Origin: Pseudomonadota bacterium
Lineage (GTDB): Bacteria; Pseudomonadota; Alphaproteobacteria; Sphingomonadales; Sphingomonadaceae
Direction: 5' to 3'
Length of the DNA stretch: 22,122 bases
Assembly: GCA_023417515.1 (NCBI GenBank)
Contig: JAEZFL010000022.1
Coordinates: 1 to 22,122 of the forward strand
How positions within the stretch are numbered: the first letter of the stretch is position 1; each line of letters begins with the position of its first letter. The position numbers and the translations under genes were made by a program. This document shows, in pieces, positions 1 through 5,898 of this stretch. The notes beneath the pieces were generated by a model. That model worked only from the letters and a program-made list of their open reading frames with translations. It made no database searches and had not been told where the DNA came from.

Positions 1-465
1 GTCCGGCGCCGGCCCGCCGCGTGCCTGCAGCGCGGTGCGGATCGCCTCGCGTAGCCGCGGATAGATGCCGCAGCGGCAGATGTTGGTGAGCGCCGAGTCG
101 ACCTCCTGGTCGGTCGGGCCCTGCGCGCGGTCGACCAGGGCGGCCGCCGTCATCACCATTCCGGGAATGCAGTAGCCGCACTGGACGAGGTTGGCGGCGA
201 GGAAGGCCTGCTGGACCGGGTGGGCGCGATTCTCGGCGAGGCCTTCGATCGTCGTGACCTGGCGGCCCTCGCAATCGGCGATCGGGATCATGCAGCTGCG
301 CACCGCCTCGCCGTCGACATGCACGGTGCAGGCGCCGCAATGGCCGGTGCCGCAGCCATGTTTGGCGCCGGTCAGGTTCGACGCCTCCCTCAGCGCGAAC
401 AGCAGGGGCGTGCGCGGGTCGAGGCGGTACTGGACCGGCTGGCCATTGACGATGAGGCGCGACAT
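1..465 (-). CDS. [2Fe-2S] subunit of a xanthine-dehydrogenase-family molybdenum hydroxylase (partial)
   Basis: This is the small iron-sulfur subunit of a xanthine oxidase-family enzyme, most like the alpha subunit of isoquinoline 1-oxidoreductase or aldehyde oxidoreductases. It would pass electrons from the molybdenum site of a large partner subunit to an acceptor. Reading from ATG at 463-465, 155 codons run open to the left edge, so the C-terminus is missing. The plant-type ferredoxin cluster is seen as HGCGTGHCGACTVHVDG. The second, all-helical cluster shows QCGYCIPGM and NICRCGIYPRLREAI. Family members are usually about 150-160 residues, so only a few are likely lost. AGGAA upstream of the ATG is a plausible ribosome binding site. 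The large molybdopterin subunit would be expected just beyond the left edge. The oxidised substrate cannot be told from this subunit. Confidence 0.93.
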   Translation of the reverse strand, partial: MSRLIVNGQPVQYRLDPRTPLLFALREASNLTGAKHGCGTGHCGACTVHVDGEAVRSCMIPIADCEGRQVTTIEGLAENRAHPVQQAFLAANLVQCGYCIPGMVMTAAALVDRAQGPTDQEVDSALTNICRCGIYPRLREAIRTALQARGGPAPD

Positions 466-477
466 CAGCGCTTCCTA

Positions 478-566
478 CGTCATTCCAGCGAAAGCTGGAA
501 TCTCCCTTCCTTTCGGCGGGAGAGGCGAACAGAAGACGTGGGATTCCAGCTTTCGCTGGAATGACG
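478..566. repeat. 89-bp inverted-repeat element (type A)
   Basis: A perfect 24-bp inverted repeat has arms at 478-501 and 543-566, separated by 41 bp. Each arm is itself nearly palindromic around ATTCCAGC...GCTGGAAT. Short palindromes with this core recur between genes in many proteobacterial genomes, as I recall, so this is probably a dispersed REP- or MITE-like element. It fills most of the 111-bp space between two divergent genes and leaves only their ribosome binding sites outside. Confidence 0.85.
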
Positions 567-576
567 GGAGCGGCGG

Positions 577-1389
577 ATGGAAGAGCGCGTAACGGTCACT
601 CAGGATGGCGCGGTGGCGCATGTCGAGCTGGCGCGGGCGGACAAATTGAACGCCATGGACGGCGAGATGTTCGCGGCGATCGGCGAGACGTTCCGGCGAA
701 TCGGCCGCGATCCGGCGGTTCGCGCGATCCTGCTGTCCGGGCAGGGGAAGCATTTCACCGCCGGGCTCGACCTCGAATATGCCGCACGCCAGTTCCCGCC
801 GGCGAGCGACCCGGGCCGGGCGGCGGAGGCGCGCCTTCGGCACATCGGATGGCTTCAGGACGCATTCGGCGCGGTCGAGCAGGCGCGGGTGCCGGTGGTC
901 GCCGCGATCCACGGCGGCTGCATCGGCGCCGGAGTCGACCTCGCTTCGGCCTGCGACCTTCGAGTCGCCAGCACCGACGCCTTCTTCCAGGTGGCCGAGG
1001 TCGACGTCGCGATCACCGCCGACCTCGGCACGCTGCAGCGCCTTGGCTTCCTGATTCCGCACGGCGTGCTTCGCGAGCTCACCTATACCGGCCGCCGGAT
1101 GGGCGCCGAGGAAGCGGCGCGCCATGGCCTCGTCAACCAGATCGCCGACGGCCGCGAGGCCGCGATCGAGGCCGGCCTCGCGCTCGCCCGAGCCATCGCC
1201 GCCAAGTCGCCGCTCGCCGTCGCCGGCGCCAAGCGAAGCCTCAATTACAGCCGCGGCCGCCCGGTCGAGGAGGGCCTGCGCGACGTCGCCTTGTGGAATG
1301 CCGGCACCCTGGTCAGCGCCGATTTGGGCGAGGCGGTGAAAGCTCGCCTTACCAAGGCGGAGCCGAAGTTCGGCGATCTCGACCCCTGA
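577..1389 (+). CDS. Crotonase-family protein, delta(3,5)-delta(2,4)-dienoyl-CoA isomerase-like
   Basis: This 270-residue enoyl-CoA hydratase/isomerase-fold protein most resembles dienoyl-CoA isomerase (ECH1), which shifts 3,5-dienoyl-CoA to 2,4-dienoyl-CoA in breakdown of unsaturated fatty acids. The CoA-binding segment ADKLNAMDGEMF lies at residues 21-32, the first oxyanion-hole segment GKHFTAGLDL at 57-66, and the second at HGGCIGAGVDLASACD (112-127). Acidic residues D121, E141 and D149 have the same spacing (20 and 8) as the catalytic D176, E196 and D204 of rat ECH1, and the stretch DAFFQVAEVD...TADLGTLQRLG is close to that family. GGGAG six bases before the ATG supports the start. The gene stands alone, diverging from the molybdenum hydroxylase subunit. 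The exact substrate is inferred from residue pattern only. Confidence 0.88.
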   Translation: MEERVTVTQDGAVAHVELARADKLNAMDGEMFAAIGETFRRIGRDPAVRAILLSGQGKHFTAGLDLEYAARQFPPASDPGRAAEARLRHIGWLQDAFGAVEQARVPVVAAIHGGCIGAGVDLASACDLRVASTDAFFQVAEVDVAITADLGTLQRLGFLIPHGVLRELTYTGRRMGAEEAARHGLVNQIADGREAAIEAGLALARAIAAKSPLAVAGAKRSLNYSRGRPVEEGLRDVALWNAGTLVSADLGEAVKARLTKAEPKFGDLDP

Positions 1390-1430
1390 GCGAGGGTCTG
1401 CCGAGCCTCGTGAAAAGACACGAAAGACAC

Positions 1431-1952
1431 TCATGTCGGCCGTGAAAATCCTTTGTTTTCAGTCGGGCCGATCTTTTCGAGGGCGGTTCGGAACGCCGCG
1501 GCCGGATCGAGACCGCCGAGCCGGCGCTCGGTGCGGCGGTCGAGGGCGTTGAGCACGGCCAAAGCGAGGCGGTTGTCGTAGCGGTGCCGCTCGCCGACGC
1601 AGCGGCCGTCGCGGACGATCGGAATGCGCTCGCCGAGCAGCGCCTTTTCGAGCGACACGTCGACGATGCGGTCGCGCCCCCAGCCGAGTGCCTTGTCCCA
1701 GGCGGCGGCGAAGCTTTGCGAGCCCGGCCGGTCGAGCAGCCGATAGGCACTCTTGCGGGTCATGCCGAGGCCGCGCGCCGCCCGGGTGACGCAGCCGCAC
1801 AAAGCGAGACGCAGGATGAAGCCGCGCTGCCGCTCGACCGTCCAGCCGTCGCGGCGGGCGCGGACCGGGACGGGAGCGAAAGCGAGCTCCTCGATCGGCA
1901 TGTCCTGGAGCAGCGCGATCAGGCGGGGCGGGAGAAGGTGCGACTCGGCCAT
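1431..1952 (-). CDS. Hypothetical protein with a helix-turn-helix-like domain
   Basis: A 173-residue protein whose function I cannot assign. Residues 37-90 (from GWTVERQRGF to FAAAWDKAL) look like a small DNA-binding fold: a helix, then GCVTRAARGLGMTRKSAYRL as a likely helix-turn-helix at 53-72. A basic, Arg-rich C-terminal half includes GERHRYDNRLALAVLNALDRR (about 120-140). Proteins of this build, with the YDNRL signature, are in my recollection frequent and uncharacterised in sphingomonads, and the N-terminal part recalls small terminase-like or transcriptional-regulator HTH domains. It starts with ATG at 1950-1952 behind a weak GGGG ribosome binding site. It converges on the crotonase gene and diverges from the small membrane protein, so it could regulate that neighbour. 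A role in transcription is inference. Confidence 0.75.
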   Translation of the reverse strand: MAESHLLPPRLIALLQDMPIEELAFAPVPVRARRDGWTVERQRGFILRLALCGCVTRAARGLGMTRKSAYRLLDRPGSQSFAAAWDKALGWGRDRIVDVSLEKALLGERIPIVRDGRCVGERHRYDNRLALAVLNALDRRTERRLGGLDPAAAFRTALEKIGPTENKGFSRPT

Positions 1953-2023
1953 CCCCAGTCTATCGCCGATTCGGGTTGCTGTAGGAAAGTTCTTTCTTTG
2001 TTCCGCGTGAACGGGTTTGGACT

Positions 2024-2053
2024 AATGTCTGTTACGGGTGGAAACCGGACATT
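2024..2053. repeat. 30-bp palindromic element (type B, copy 1)
   Basis: An imperfect palindrome with arms AATGTC and GACATT around a GGGTGGAAA centre lies between the divergent HTH gene and the 78-residue membrane protein gene. It aligns without gaps to the element at 2329-2358 (20 of 30 identical). The outer arms of the two copies differ by a paired T-A to C-G change, so pairing is kept. It could be a dispersed repeat or an operator. Confidence 0.65.
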
Positions 2054-2092
2054 CCGCATGGCAGTGTCATTGCTGTCACTTGGAGCATCGGC

Positions 2093-2329
2093 ATGTGGTG
2101 GAAGCTTCTAGGGCTGCTTGTGCTGACGGCGGTGCTTGTATTCGCTGTCATCCCGATCCGCACGCGCGCGGTTATCTATGATCCGGTGAACGAGCCGCCT
2201 CCTGAGCGGCCCTCATTCGGCGACCTCCTCAGCAACATGTATCTCACGCCCAGCACGCTGCTGCTCATAGTGTTCATTTTGGCGGTAGCCAGCTTCGTCG
2301 CGTTCAAGGTTGTTCGCGGCCATTGGTGA
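2093..2329 (+). CDS. Small hypothetical membrane protein (two predicted transmembrane helices)
   Basis: A 78-residue protein of unknown function. Residues 3-20 (WKLLGLLVLTAVLVFAVI) form one hydrophobic helix. A polar, proline-rich loop, including NEPPPERPSF, separates it from a second helix at about 54-73 (TPSTLLLIVFILAVASFVAF), and the protein ends in KVVRGHW. Both ends of helix 1 carry charge patterns typical of inner-membrane proteins. GGAG eight bases before the ATG supports the start. The gene stands alone on the plus strand, opposite the HTH gene. Its stop codon overlaps the second type-B palindrome. I recognise no family. The clean ribosome binding site and coherent two-helix pattern make it a probable real gene. 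Confidence 0.7.
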   Translation: MWWKLLGLLVLTAVLVFAVIPIRTRAVIYDPVNEPPPERPSFGDLLSNMYLTPSTLLLIVFILAVASFVAFKVVRGHW

Positions 2330-2359
2330 ACGTCCACTTTGGGTCGTAAGCGGACGTTC
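2328..2359. repeat. 32-bp palindromic element (type B, copy 2)
   Basis: Arms GAACGTCC and GGACGTTC surround a GGGTCGTAA centre. It begins inside the stop codon of the 78-residue membrane protein gene and is related to the element at 2024-2053 in the same orientation. It could form a stem-loop at the end of that transcript, but no T-run follows, so it is not a classical intrinsic terminator. Confidence 0.7.
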
Positions 2360-2566
2360 GTTCAGCCTTGCCTCCCAACCGCCACGCCCGGGCGCCCATC
2401 TCCGTCTTGATCCTCGCCCGCTCCCCTGCTAGGGGCGCGCCAACGTCGCGGGACCTGTCTCGCGGCGAAACCTGTTTTGTGCTATATGCGTTTGGACTGA
2501 CGGCGGCTGGAGCCACGTGCCCGCCCCTTCAATCAAGCAAGAATTGAAACGGAGCTGACGGCCTTT

Positions 2567-2773
2567 ATGCAAATCATCGTTCGCGACAATAATGTCGACC
2601 AGGCGCTGCGCGCGCTCAAGAAGAAGCTGCAGCGCGAGGGCGTCTATCGCGAGATGAAGCTCCGCCGTCACTACGAGAAGCCGTCCGAGAAGCGCGCCCG
2701 CGAGCGCGCCGCCGCCATCCGCCGCGCCCGCAAGCTGGAACGCAAGCGGGCCGAGCGCGACGGCGTCCGGTAA
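2567..2773 (+). CDS. rpsU: 30S ribosomal protein S21
   Basis: This small basic protein belongs to the 30S subunit near the anti-Shine-Dalgarno end of 16S rRNA and helps start translation. The 68-residue sequence shows the family pattern MQIIVRDNNVDQALRALKKK at residues 1-20, EGVYREMKLRRHYEKPSEKR following, and a strongly basic Arg/Lys-rich C-terminal helix. The length is normal. GGAG lies 12 bases before the ATG, a little far, and a small inverted repeat (TTCAAT at 2528-2533, ATTGAA at 2543-2548) sits directly upstream in the leader. The 237-bp gap upstream is otherwise without a gene and should hold the promoter, though I see no convincing -35/-10 pair. A type-C repeat follows the stop codon by about 10 bases. 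Confidence 0.97.
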   Translation: MQIIVRDNNVDQALRALKKKLQREGVYREMKLRRHYEKPSEKRARERAAAIRRARKLERKRAERDGVR

Positions 2774-2783
2774 GTATCAGGCC

Positions 2784-2869
2784 GTCATGCCGGACCCGAT
2801 CCGGCATCCGCCTTCTTTCCGACGGCCGGGAAGAAGGCAGGTGGACCCCGGATCAAGTCCGGGGTGACG
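2784..2869. repeat. 86-bp composite palindrome (type C, copy 1)
   Basis: The element begins with CGTCA and ends with TGACG. Inside are two palindromic units, built on CCGGACCCGATCCGG and CCCCGGATCAAGTCCGGGG, joined by a spacer containing CCTTCTT. It is closely similar, in inverted orientation, to the element at 3692-3775. Copies of this kind with the core CCGGA..TCCGG are, as I recall, widespread in alphaproteobacteria. It sits just after rpsU and could protect or end its transcript. Confidence 0.85.
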
Positions 2870-3026
2870 GATGTGGAAAGCCTTGGCATCCGGATGGGGC
2901 GGCGATACATCTCGCCGCCTCTTTTCGTTTGCGCGGGCGCCGCGCCAGGCGAGAGTCTTTGTGATCGCGGTTGCCGGGCCGGCAGGTTTCACCTGCCTCG
3001 CAACCGCTCTTTGGGGGACTACCTGA

Positions 3027-3680
3027 ATGTCGTCGGTCACCGCCGTTCCGCTCCAGCCGCTCAAGAAGGGCAGCATCGCCAAGCTGTGGATCGGGCTTCT
3101 CGCCGTCGTCCTGCTGGGAGTCGGCCTCGCCTGGATCGGCACCGCCAAGCAGCAGATCACCGAAGCCGCCAACGGCGTGCGCTACCGAATCGTCGAGACC
3201 GGCGAGGGGCCGACCGTGACTCCGGCCGACCTGGTCGGGCTCGAGTTCGAGATCCGCAAGGCCGACGGCACCGTGCTCGACAGCACCGCACGCAGCGGCC
3301 AGCCGCTGCCGGCGAGCGTCGACAGCCCGTTCCCCGGCCTCCGCGACGTCATCCTGCAAATGCAGGAAGGCGGCGTCTATCAGGTGTGGGCGCCGGCCCA
3401 GGTCGCGCTCGGCCAGGCGCTTCCTCCCGGCGCTCCGGTCGCCAATGACGAGGTGCTCGAATTCCGCCTGCGCGTCGGCTCCATCCTGGAGGGCATGGCG
3501 GCGATGCAGCAGATGATGGGCGGTGGGCCTGGTGGCCCGGGTGGTCCGGGCGGAGCGCCGGGTGGACCGGGCGGTCCCGGCGGCGCTCCTGGCGGCCCGG
3601 GAGCCGGCCCGGCTCCTGAGGGTCCTGGGGCGCAGGTGCCGCCGCCGGCCCCTCAGCCGGCGCCGGGCAACGGGCAGTAA
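3027..3680 (+). CDS. Membrane-anchored FKBP-type peptidyl-prolyl isomerase-like protein with Gly/Pro-rich tail
   Basis: A 217-residue protein with one N-terminal membrane helix (about 18-38), an FKBP-like domain (about 50-151) on the periplasmic side, and a low-complexity GGPGGAPGG tail (165-217). Family features seen are ANGVRYRIVETGEGP, ADGTVLDST (84-86 matching the FDS of FKBP12), the QMQEGG turn and the final EFRLRV strand. Two usual active-site residues are missing: the Trp59 position of FKBP12 is L105 and Tyr82 is L128, while Asp37 is kept as D85. Catalysis is therefore doubtful, and a chaperone or binding role is possible. GGGGG lies about nine bases before the ATG. The gene sits between two copies of the type-C repeat and ends convergently to lepB. 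It may help fold exported proteins, but this is inference. Confidence 0.85.
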   Translation: MSSVTAVPLQPLKKGSIAKLWIGLLAVVLLGVGLAWIGTAKQQITEAANGVRYRIVETGEGPTVTPADLVGLEFEIRKADGTVLDSTARSGQPLPASVDSPFPGLRDVILQMQEGGVYQVWAPAQVALGQALPPGAPVANDEVLEFRLRVGSILEGMAAMQQMMGGGPGGPGGPGGAPGGPGGPGGAPGGPGAGPAPEGPGAQVPPPAPQPAPGNGQ

Positions 3681-3691
3681 TCAGGTGAGGT

Positions 3692-3775
3692 CGTCACCCC
3701 GGACCTGATCCGGGGTCCACCTGTTTATCCACCGGCCGACAAGAAGGTGGATGCCGGATCAGGTCCGGGGTGACG
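3692..3775. repeat. 84-bp composite palindrome (type C, copy 2, inverted)
   Basis: Its reverse complement matches the element at 2784-2869 over nearly the whole length: the same end sequences CGTCA and TGACG, the same two CCGGA-TCCGG units, and a shared CCTTCTT spacer. The mid-part differs by small insertions and substitutions. It lies between the convergent FKBP and lepB genes and occupies most of that gap, so it may serve as a two-way transcript end. Confidence 0.85.
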
Positions 3776-3786
3776 AGGCTTGGCTG

Positions 3787-4635
3787 TTACTGCGCCGCCT
3801 CGTCCGGGTGGAGCGAGGTGCCGGCGCGGCCGGCACGGAGGGCGGTGAACCAGCTCACCGGGTTCCACCAGCTCGAGCTGCCGTCCAGGCTGAAGGTGAT
3901 GAACTCGGCGCGGCCGCCGATATTCTCCCACGGCACCGGTCCGCCGAGGCCGAGATTGTCGAGCGAGGCGCGGCTGTCGGCGCTCTCGTCGCGATTGTCG
4001 CCCATCAGGAAGACATGGCCTTCGGGCACCAGGACCGGGCCGAAATCGTCCGACTGCGGGTAATAGCCGAGGTCGACCGTGTCGTAGCTGCGACCGTTGG
4101 GCAGGGTCTCGCGAACGATCGGCAGACTGCACAGGGTCGATCCGTCGGCGCGGGTGATGATGACGCCCGAACATTGGATGTTGGGGTCCATCGGGATCAT
4201 CATGTCGGGGCGGCGCTCCTGGCGCACCGTCTGGCCGTTGATGAACAGCCGGCCCTGGACGAGCTGGATTCGGTCGCCCGGCAGGCCGATGACGCGCTTG
4301 ATATAATCGGTGCGAACGCCCGGCGGGGTGACGATGACGACGTCGCCGCGCTCGGGCATCGCGCCGAACAGGCGGCCCTCCATGCGCGGCAGGATGTGGA
4401 AGCTGGGGGAGACCCACGACCAGCCATAGGGATATTTGCTGACCACCAGGCGGTCGCCCTTGAGCAGGCCCGGCATCATCGACTCGCTGGGGATGTAGAA
4501 AGGCTTGGCGACCAGGCTGTGGAATGCGAGCACGGCGAGGATCAGCCAGAATATGGCGCGCATCTCCGCCCACCAGTCGGTGCCCTTCTTCGGCTTGGCC
4601 AGGCTCGGCAAAGGCGTGGTGTCGCTCAAGCTCAT
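3787..4635 (-). CDS. lepB: Signal peptidase I
   Basis: This inner-membrane serine protease removes signal peptides from proteins exported by Sec or Tat. The 282-residue protein has one N-terminal membrane helix (about 24-42), followed by box B PSESMMPGL with the catalytic Ser52. Box D YIKRVIGLPGD holds the general base Lys113, and box E GDNRDESADSR is at 212-222. About 60 residues between boxes D and E include two cysteines (C155, C169). The start ATG overlaps the acpS stop as ATGA, and GAGG lies five bases upstream, inside acpS. It is the last gene of the pyrE-pdxJ-acpS-lepB operon. A type-C repeat follows its stop codon. Confidence 0.97.
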   Translation of the reverse strand: MSLSDTTPLPSLAKPKKGTDWWAEMRAIFWLILAVLAFHSLVAKPFYIPSESMMPGLLKGDRLVVSKYPYGWSWVSPSFHILPRMEGRLFGAMPERGDVVIVTPPGVRTDYIKRVIGLPGDRIQLVQGRLFINGQTVRQERRPDMMIPMDPNIQCSGVIITRADGSTLCSLPIVRETLPNGRSYDTVDLGYYPQSDDFGPVLVPEGHVFLMGDNRDESADSRASLDNLGLGGPVPWENIGGRAEFITFSLDGSSSWWNPVSWFTALRAGRAGTSLHPDEAAQ

Positions 4636-5042
4636 TCAGTCCTCGGAACGGCGGTGATCACGACGACGGCCATTGCGAACGGGTGGTCGTCGGTCATGGT
4701 GAGATGGATATGGGCGGCGTGACCGTCCGGCGTCAAAGCGTCAAGCCTCTCCCTGGCGCCCCCGGTGAGCGCCAGAGTCGGTTCGCCCGACGCTTTATTC
4801 ACCACGCCTATATCCTTCATGAACACGCCGCGCTTGAAGCCGGTGCCGACCGCCTTGGAGAAGGCCTCCTTGGCGGCGAAGCGCTTGGCATAGGTGCCGG
4901 CGCGGGTGAACGGGCGCTTTTCCGCCTTGGCGCGCTCGGTGTCGGTGAAGACCCGGGCGATGAAGCGCTCGCCGAAGCGGTCGAGCGAATTCTGGATCCG
5001 CTCGATGTTGCACAGGTCGGAGCCGATTCCGATGATGGTCAT
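4632..5042 (-). CDS. acpS: Holo-[acyl-carrier-protein] synthase
   Basis: AcpS transfers 4'-phosphopantetheine from coenzyme A to a serine of acyl carrier protein, activating it for fatty acid synthesis. The 136-residue protein has the magnesium-binding Asp9 in GIGSDL and Glu59 in KRFAAKEAFSKAVGTG, matching the two signature motifs. Family length is about 120-140. The ribosome binding site AGGGGAGAGG, five bases before the ATG, is the arm of the fold-back repeat upstream (5048-5171). The stop overlaps the lepB start by four bases. The order pdxJ-acpS-lepB is common in alphaproteobacteria and ties cofactor supply to lipid and export functions, though no direct pathway link is evident. Confidence 0.96.
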   Translation of the reverse strand: MTIIGIGSDLCNIERIQNSLDRFGERFIARVFTDTERAKAEKRPFTRAGTYAKRFAAKEAFSKAVGTGFKRGVFMKDIGVVNKASGEPTLALTGGARERLDALTPDGHAAHIHLTMTDDHPFAMAVVVITAVPRTE

Positions 5043-5047
5043 TGGAT

Positions 5048-5171
5048 CCTCTCCCCTTCAAGGGAGAGGAGGGAGCCGCGCAGCGGCGGAAGGAGAGGGG
5101 GAGTGCGGCGGGTTTCGTCGCTCATGTCCGACTCCCCCTCTCCCCGACCCTCTCCCCTGAAGGGGAGAGGG
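5048..5171. repeat. Fold-back repeat element (type D)
   Basis: A nested palindrome lies between pdxJ and acpS. An inner perfect 13-bp inverted repeat has arms GGAGAGGGGGAGT (5092-5104) and ACTCCCCCTCTCC (5131-5143). Each outer flank is its own hairpin: 5048-5069 around CCCTTCAAGGG and 5148-5171 around CCCCTGAAGGGG. A further GCCGCGCAGCGGC hairpin lies at about 5074-5086. The element carries the end of the pdxJ reading frame and the Shine-Dalgarno sequence of acpS. Confidence 0.82.
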
Positions 5172-5898
5172 AGGTCCCGCGCGCCTCGTTCATCAGCGCG
5201 CGCATTCGGGCGATGCTGTCGGCGAGGCCGGTGAAGATCGCCTCGCCGATCAGGAAATGGCCGATGTTGAGCTCGGCGATCTGCGGGATCGCGGCGATGG
5301 GGACGACATTGTCATAGGTCAGGCCGTGGCCGGCATGGGGCTCGATTCCGTTCTTGGCGGCGAGCGCTGCGGCGTCGGCGATCCGGCGCAACTCCTCCGC
5401 CTGCGGCTCGCCGGAGCGGTGGGCGTAGCGGCCGGTGTGGAACTCGACGACCGGGGCGCCGAGCCGCATCGCCGCCTCGAGCTGCTGAGCGGCGGGCTCG
5501 ATGAACAGGCTGACGCGGATGCCGGCGTCGGCGAGGCGGGCGACCATCGGCGCGAGCAGATCGAAATGGCCGTGAGCGTCGAGGCCGCCCTCGGTGGTTC
5601 TTTCTTCGCGCTTCTCGGGGACGATGCAGGCGGCATGCGGGCGGTGCCTGAGCGCGATCGCCAGCATCTCCTCGGTCGCCGCCATCTCGAGGTTGAGCGG
5701 GATCGAAAGCTCGGCCTTCAATCGGGCGATGTCGTCGTCGCGGATGTGGCGGCGGTCCTCGCGCAGATGGGCGGTGATCCCGTCGGCGCCGGCCTCGGCC
5801 GCGGCGAAGGCGGCGCGGACCGGGTCCGGATGCTCGCCGCCGCGCGCGTTGCGGATCGTCGCGACGTGGTCGATGTTGACTCCCAGCCTGAGGGTCAT
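5122..5898 (-). CDS. pdxJ: Pyridoxine 5'-phosphate synthase
   Basis: PdxJ joins 3-amino-2-oxopropyl phosphate and 1-deoxy-D-xylulose 5-phosphate to make pyridoxine 5'-phosphate, the last ring-closing step of vitamin B6 synthesis. The 258-residue TIM-barrel protein shows NIDHVATIRNARGG near the N-terminus, ITAHLREDRRHI (H44), NLEMAATEEM (E71) and EPHAGHGL (H191), matching E. coli catalytic H45, E72 and H193. The start is the ATG at 5896-5898, overlapping the pyrE stop as ATGA. A much longer open frame upstream is only antiphase reading of pyrE. After NEARG, where E. coli PdxJ ends, this protein has 17 extra Ser/Gly/Arg-rich residues that come almost wholly from the type-D repeat, which also supplies the stop codon. 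Confidence 0.96.
   Translation of the reverse strand: MTLRLGVNIDHVATIRNARGGEHPDPVRAAFAAAEAGADGITAHLREDRRHIRDDDIARLKAELSIPLNLEMAATEEMLAIALRHRPHAACIVPEKREERTTEGGLDAHGHFDLLAPMVARLADAGIRVSLFIEPAAQQLEAAMRLGAPVVEFHTGRYAHRSGEPQAEELRRIADAAALAAKNGIEPHAGHGLTYDNVVPIAAIPQIAELNIGHFLIGEAIFTGLADSIARMRALMNEARGTSLSPSGERVGERGSRT

Noticed and set aside
475..1434. A 319-codon minus-strand frame covering the crotonase gene
   Set aside because: It is antisense to a crotonase with intact catalytic residues, and its C-terminal end reads through the type-A repeat (VIPAKAGIS-like peptide), a common false-translation mark.
3519..3605. Short GC-rich tandem repeats in the FKBP gene as a possible CRISPR or minisatellite
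   Set aside because: They are codon-periodic GGPGG/GAPGG repeats inside an open frame, without uniform repeat length or unique spacers.
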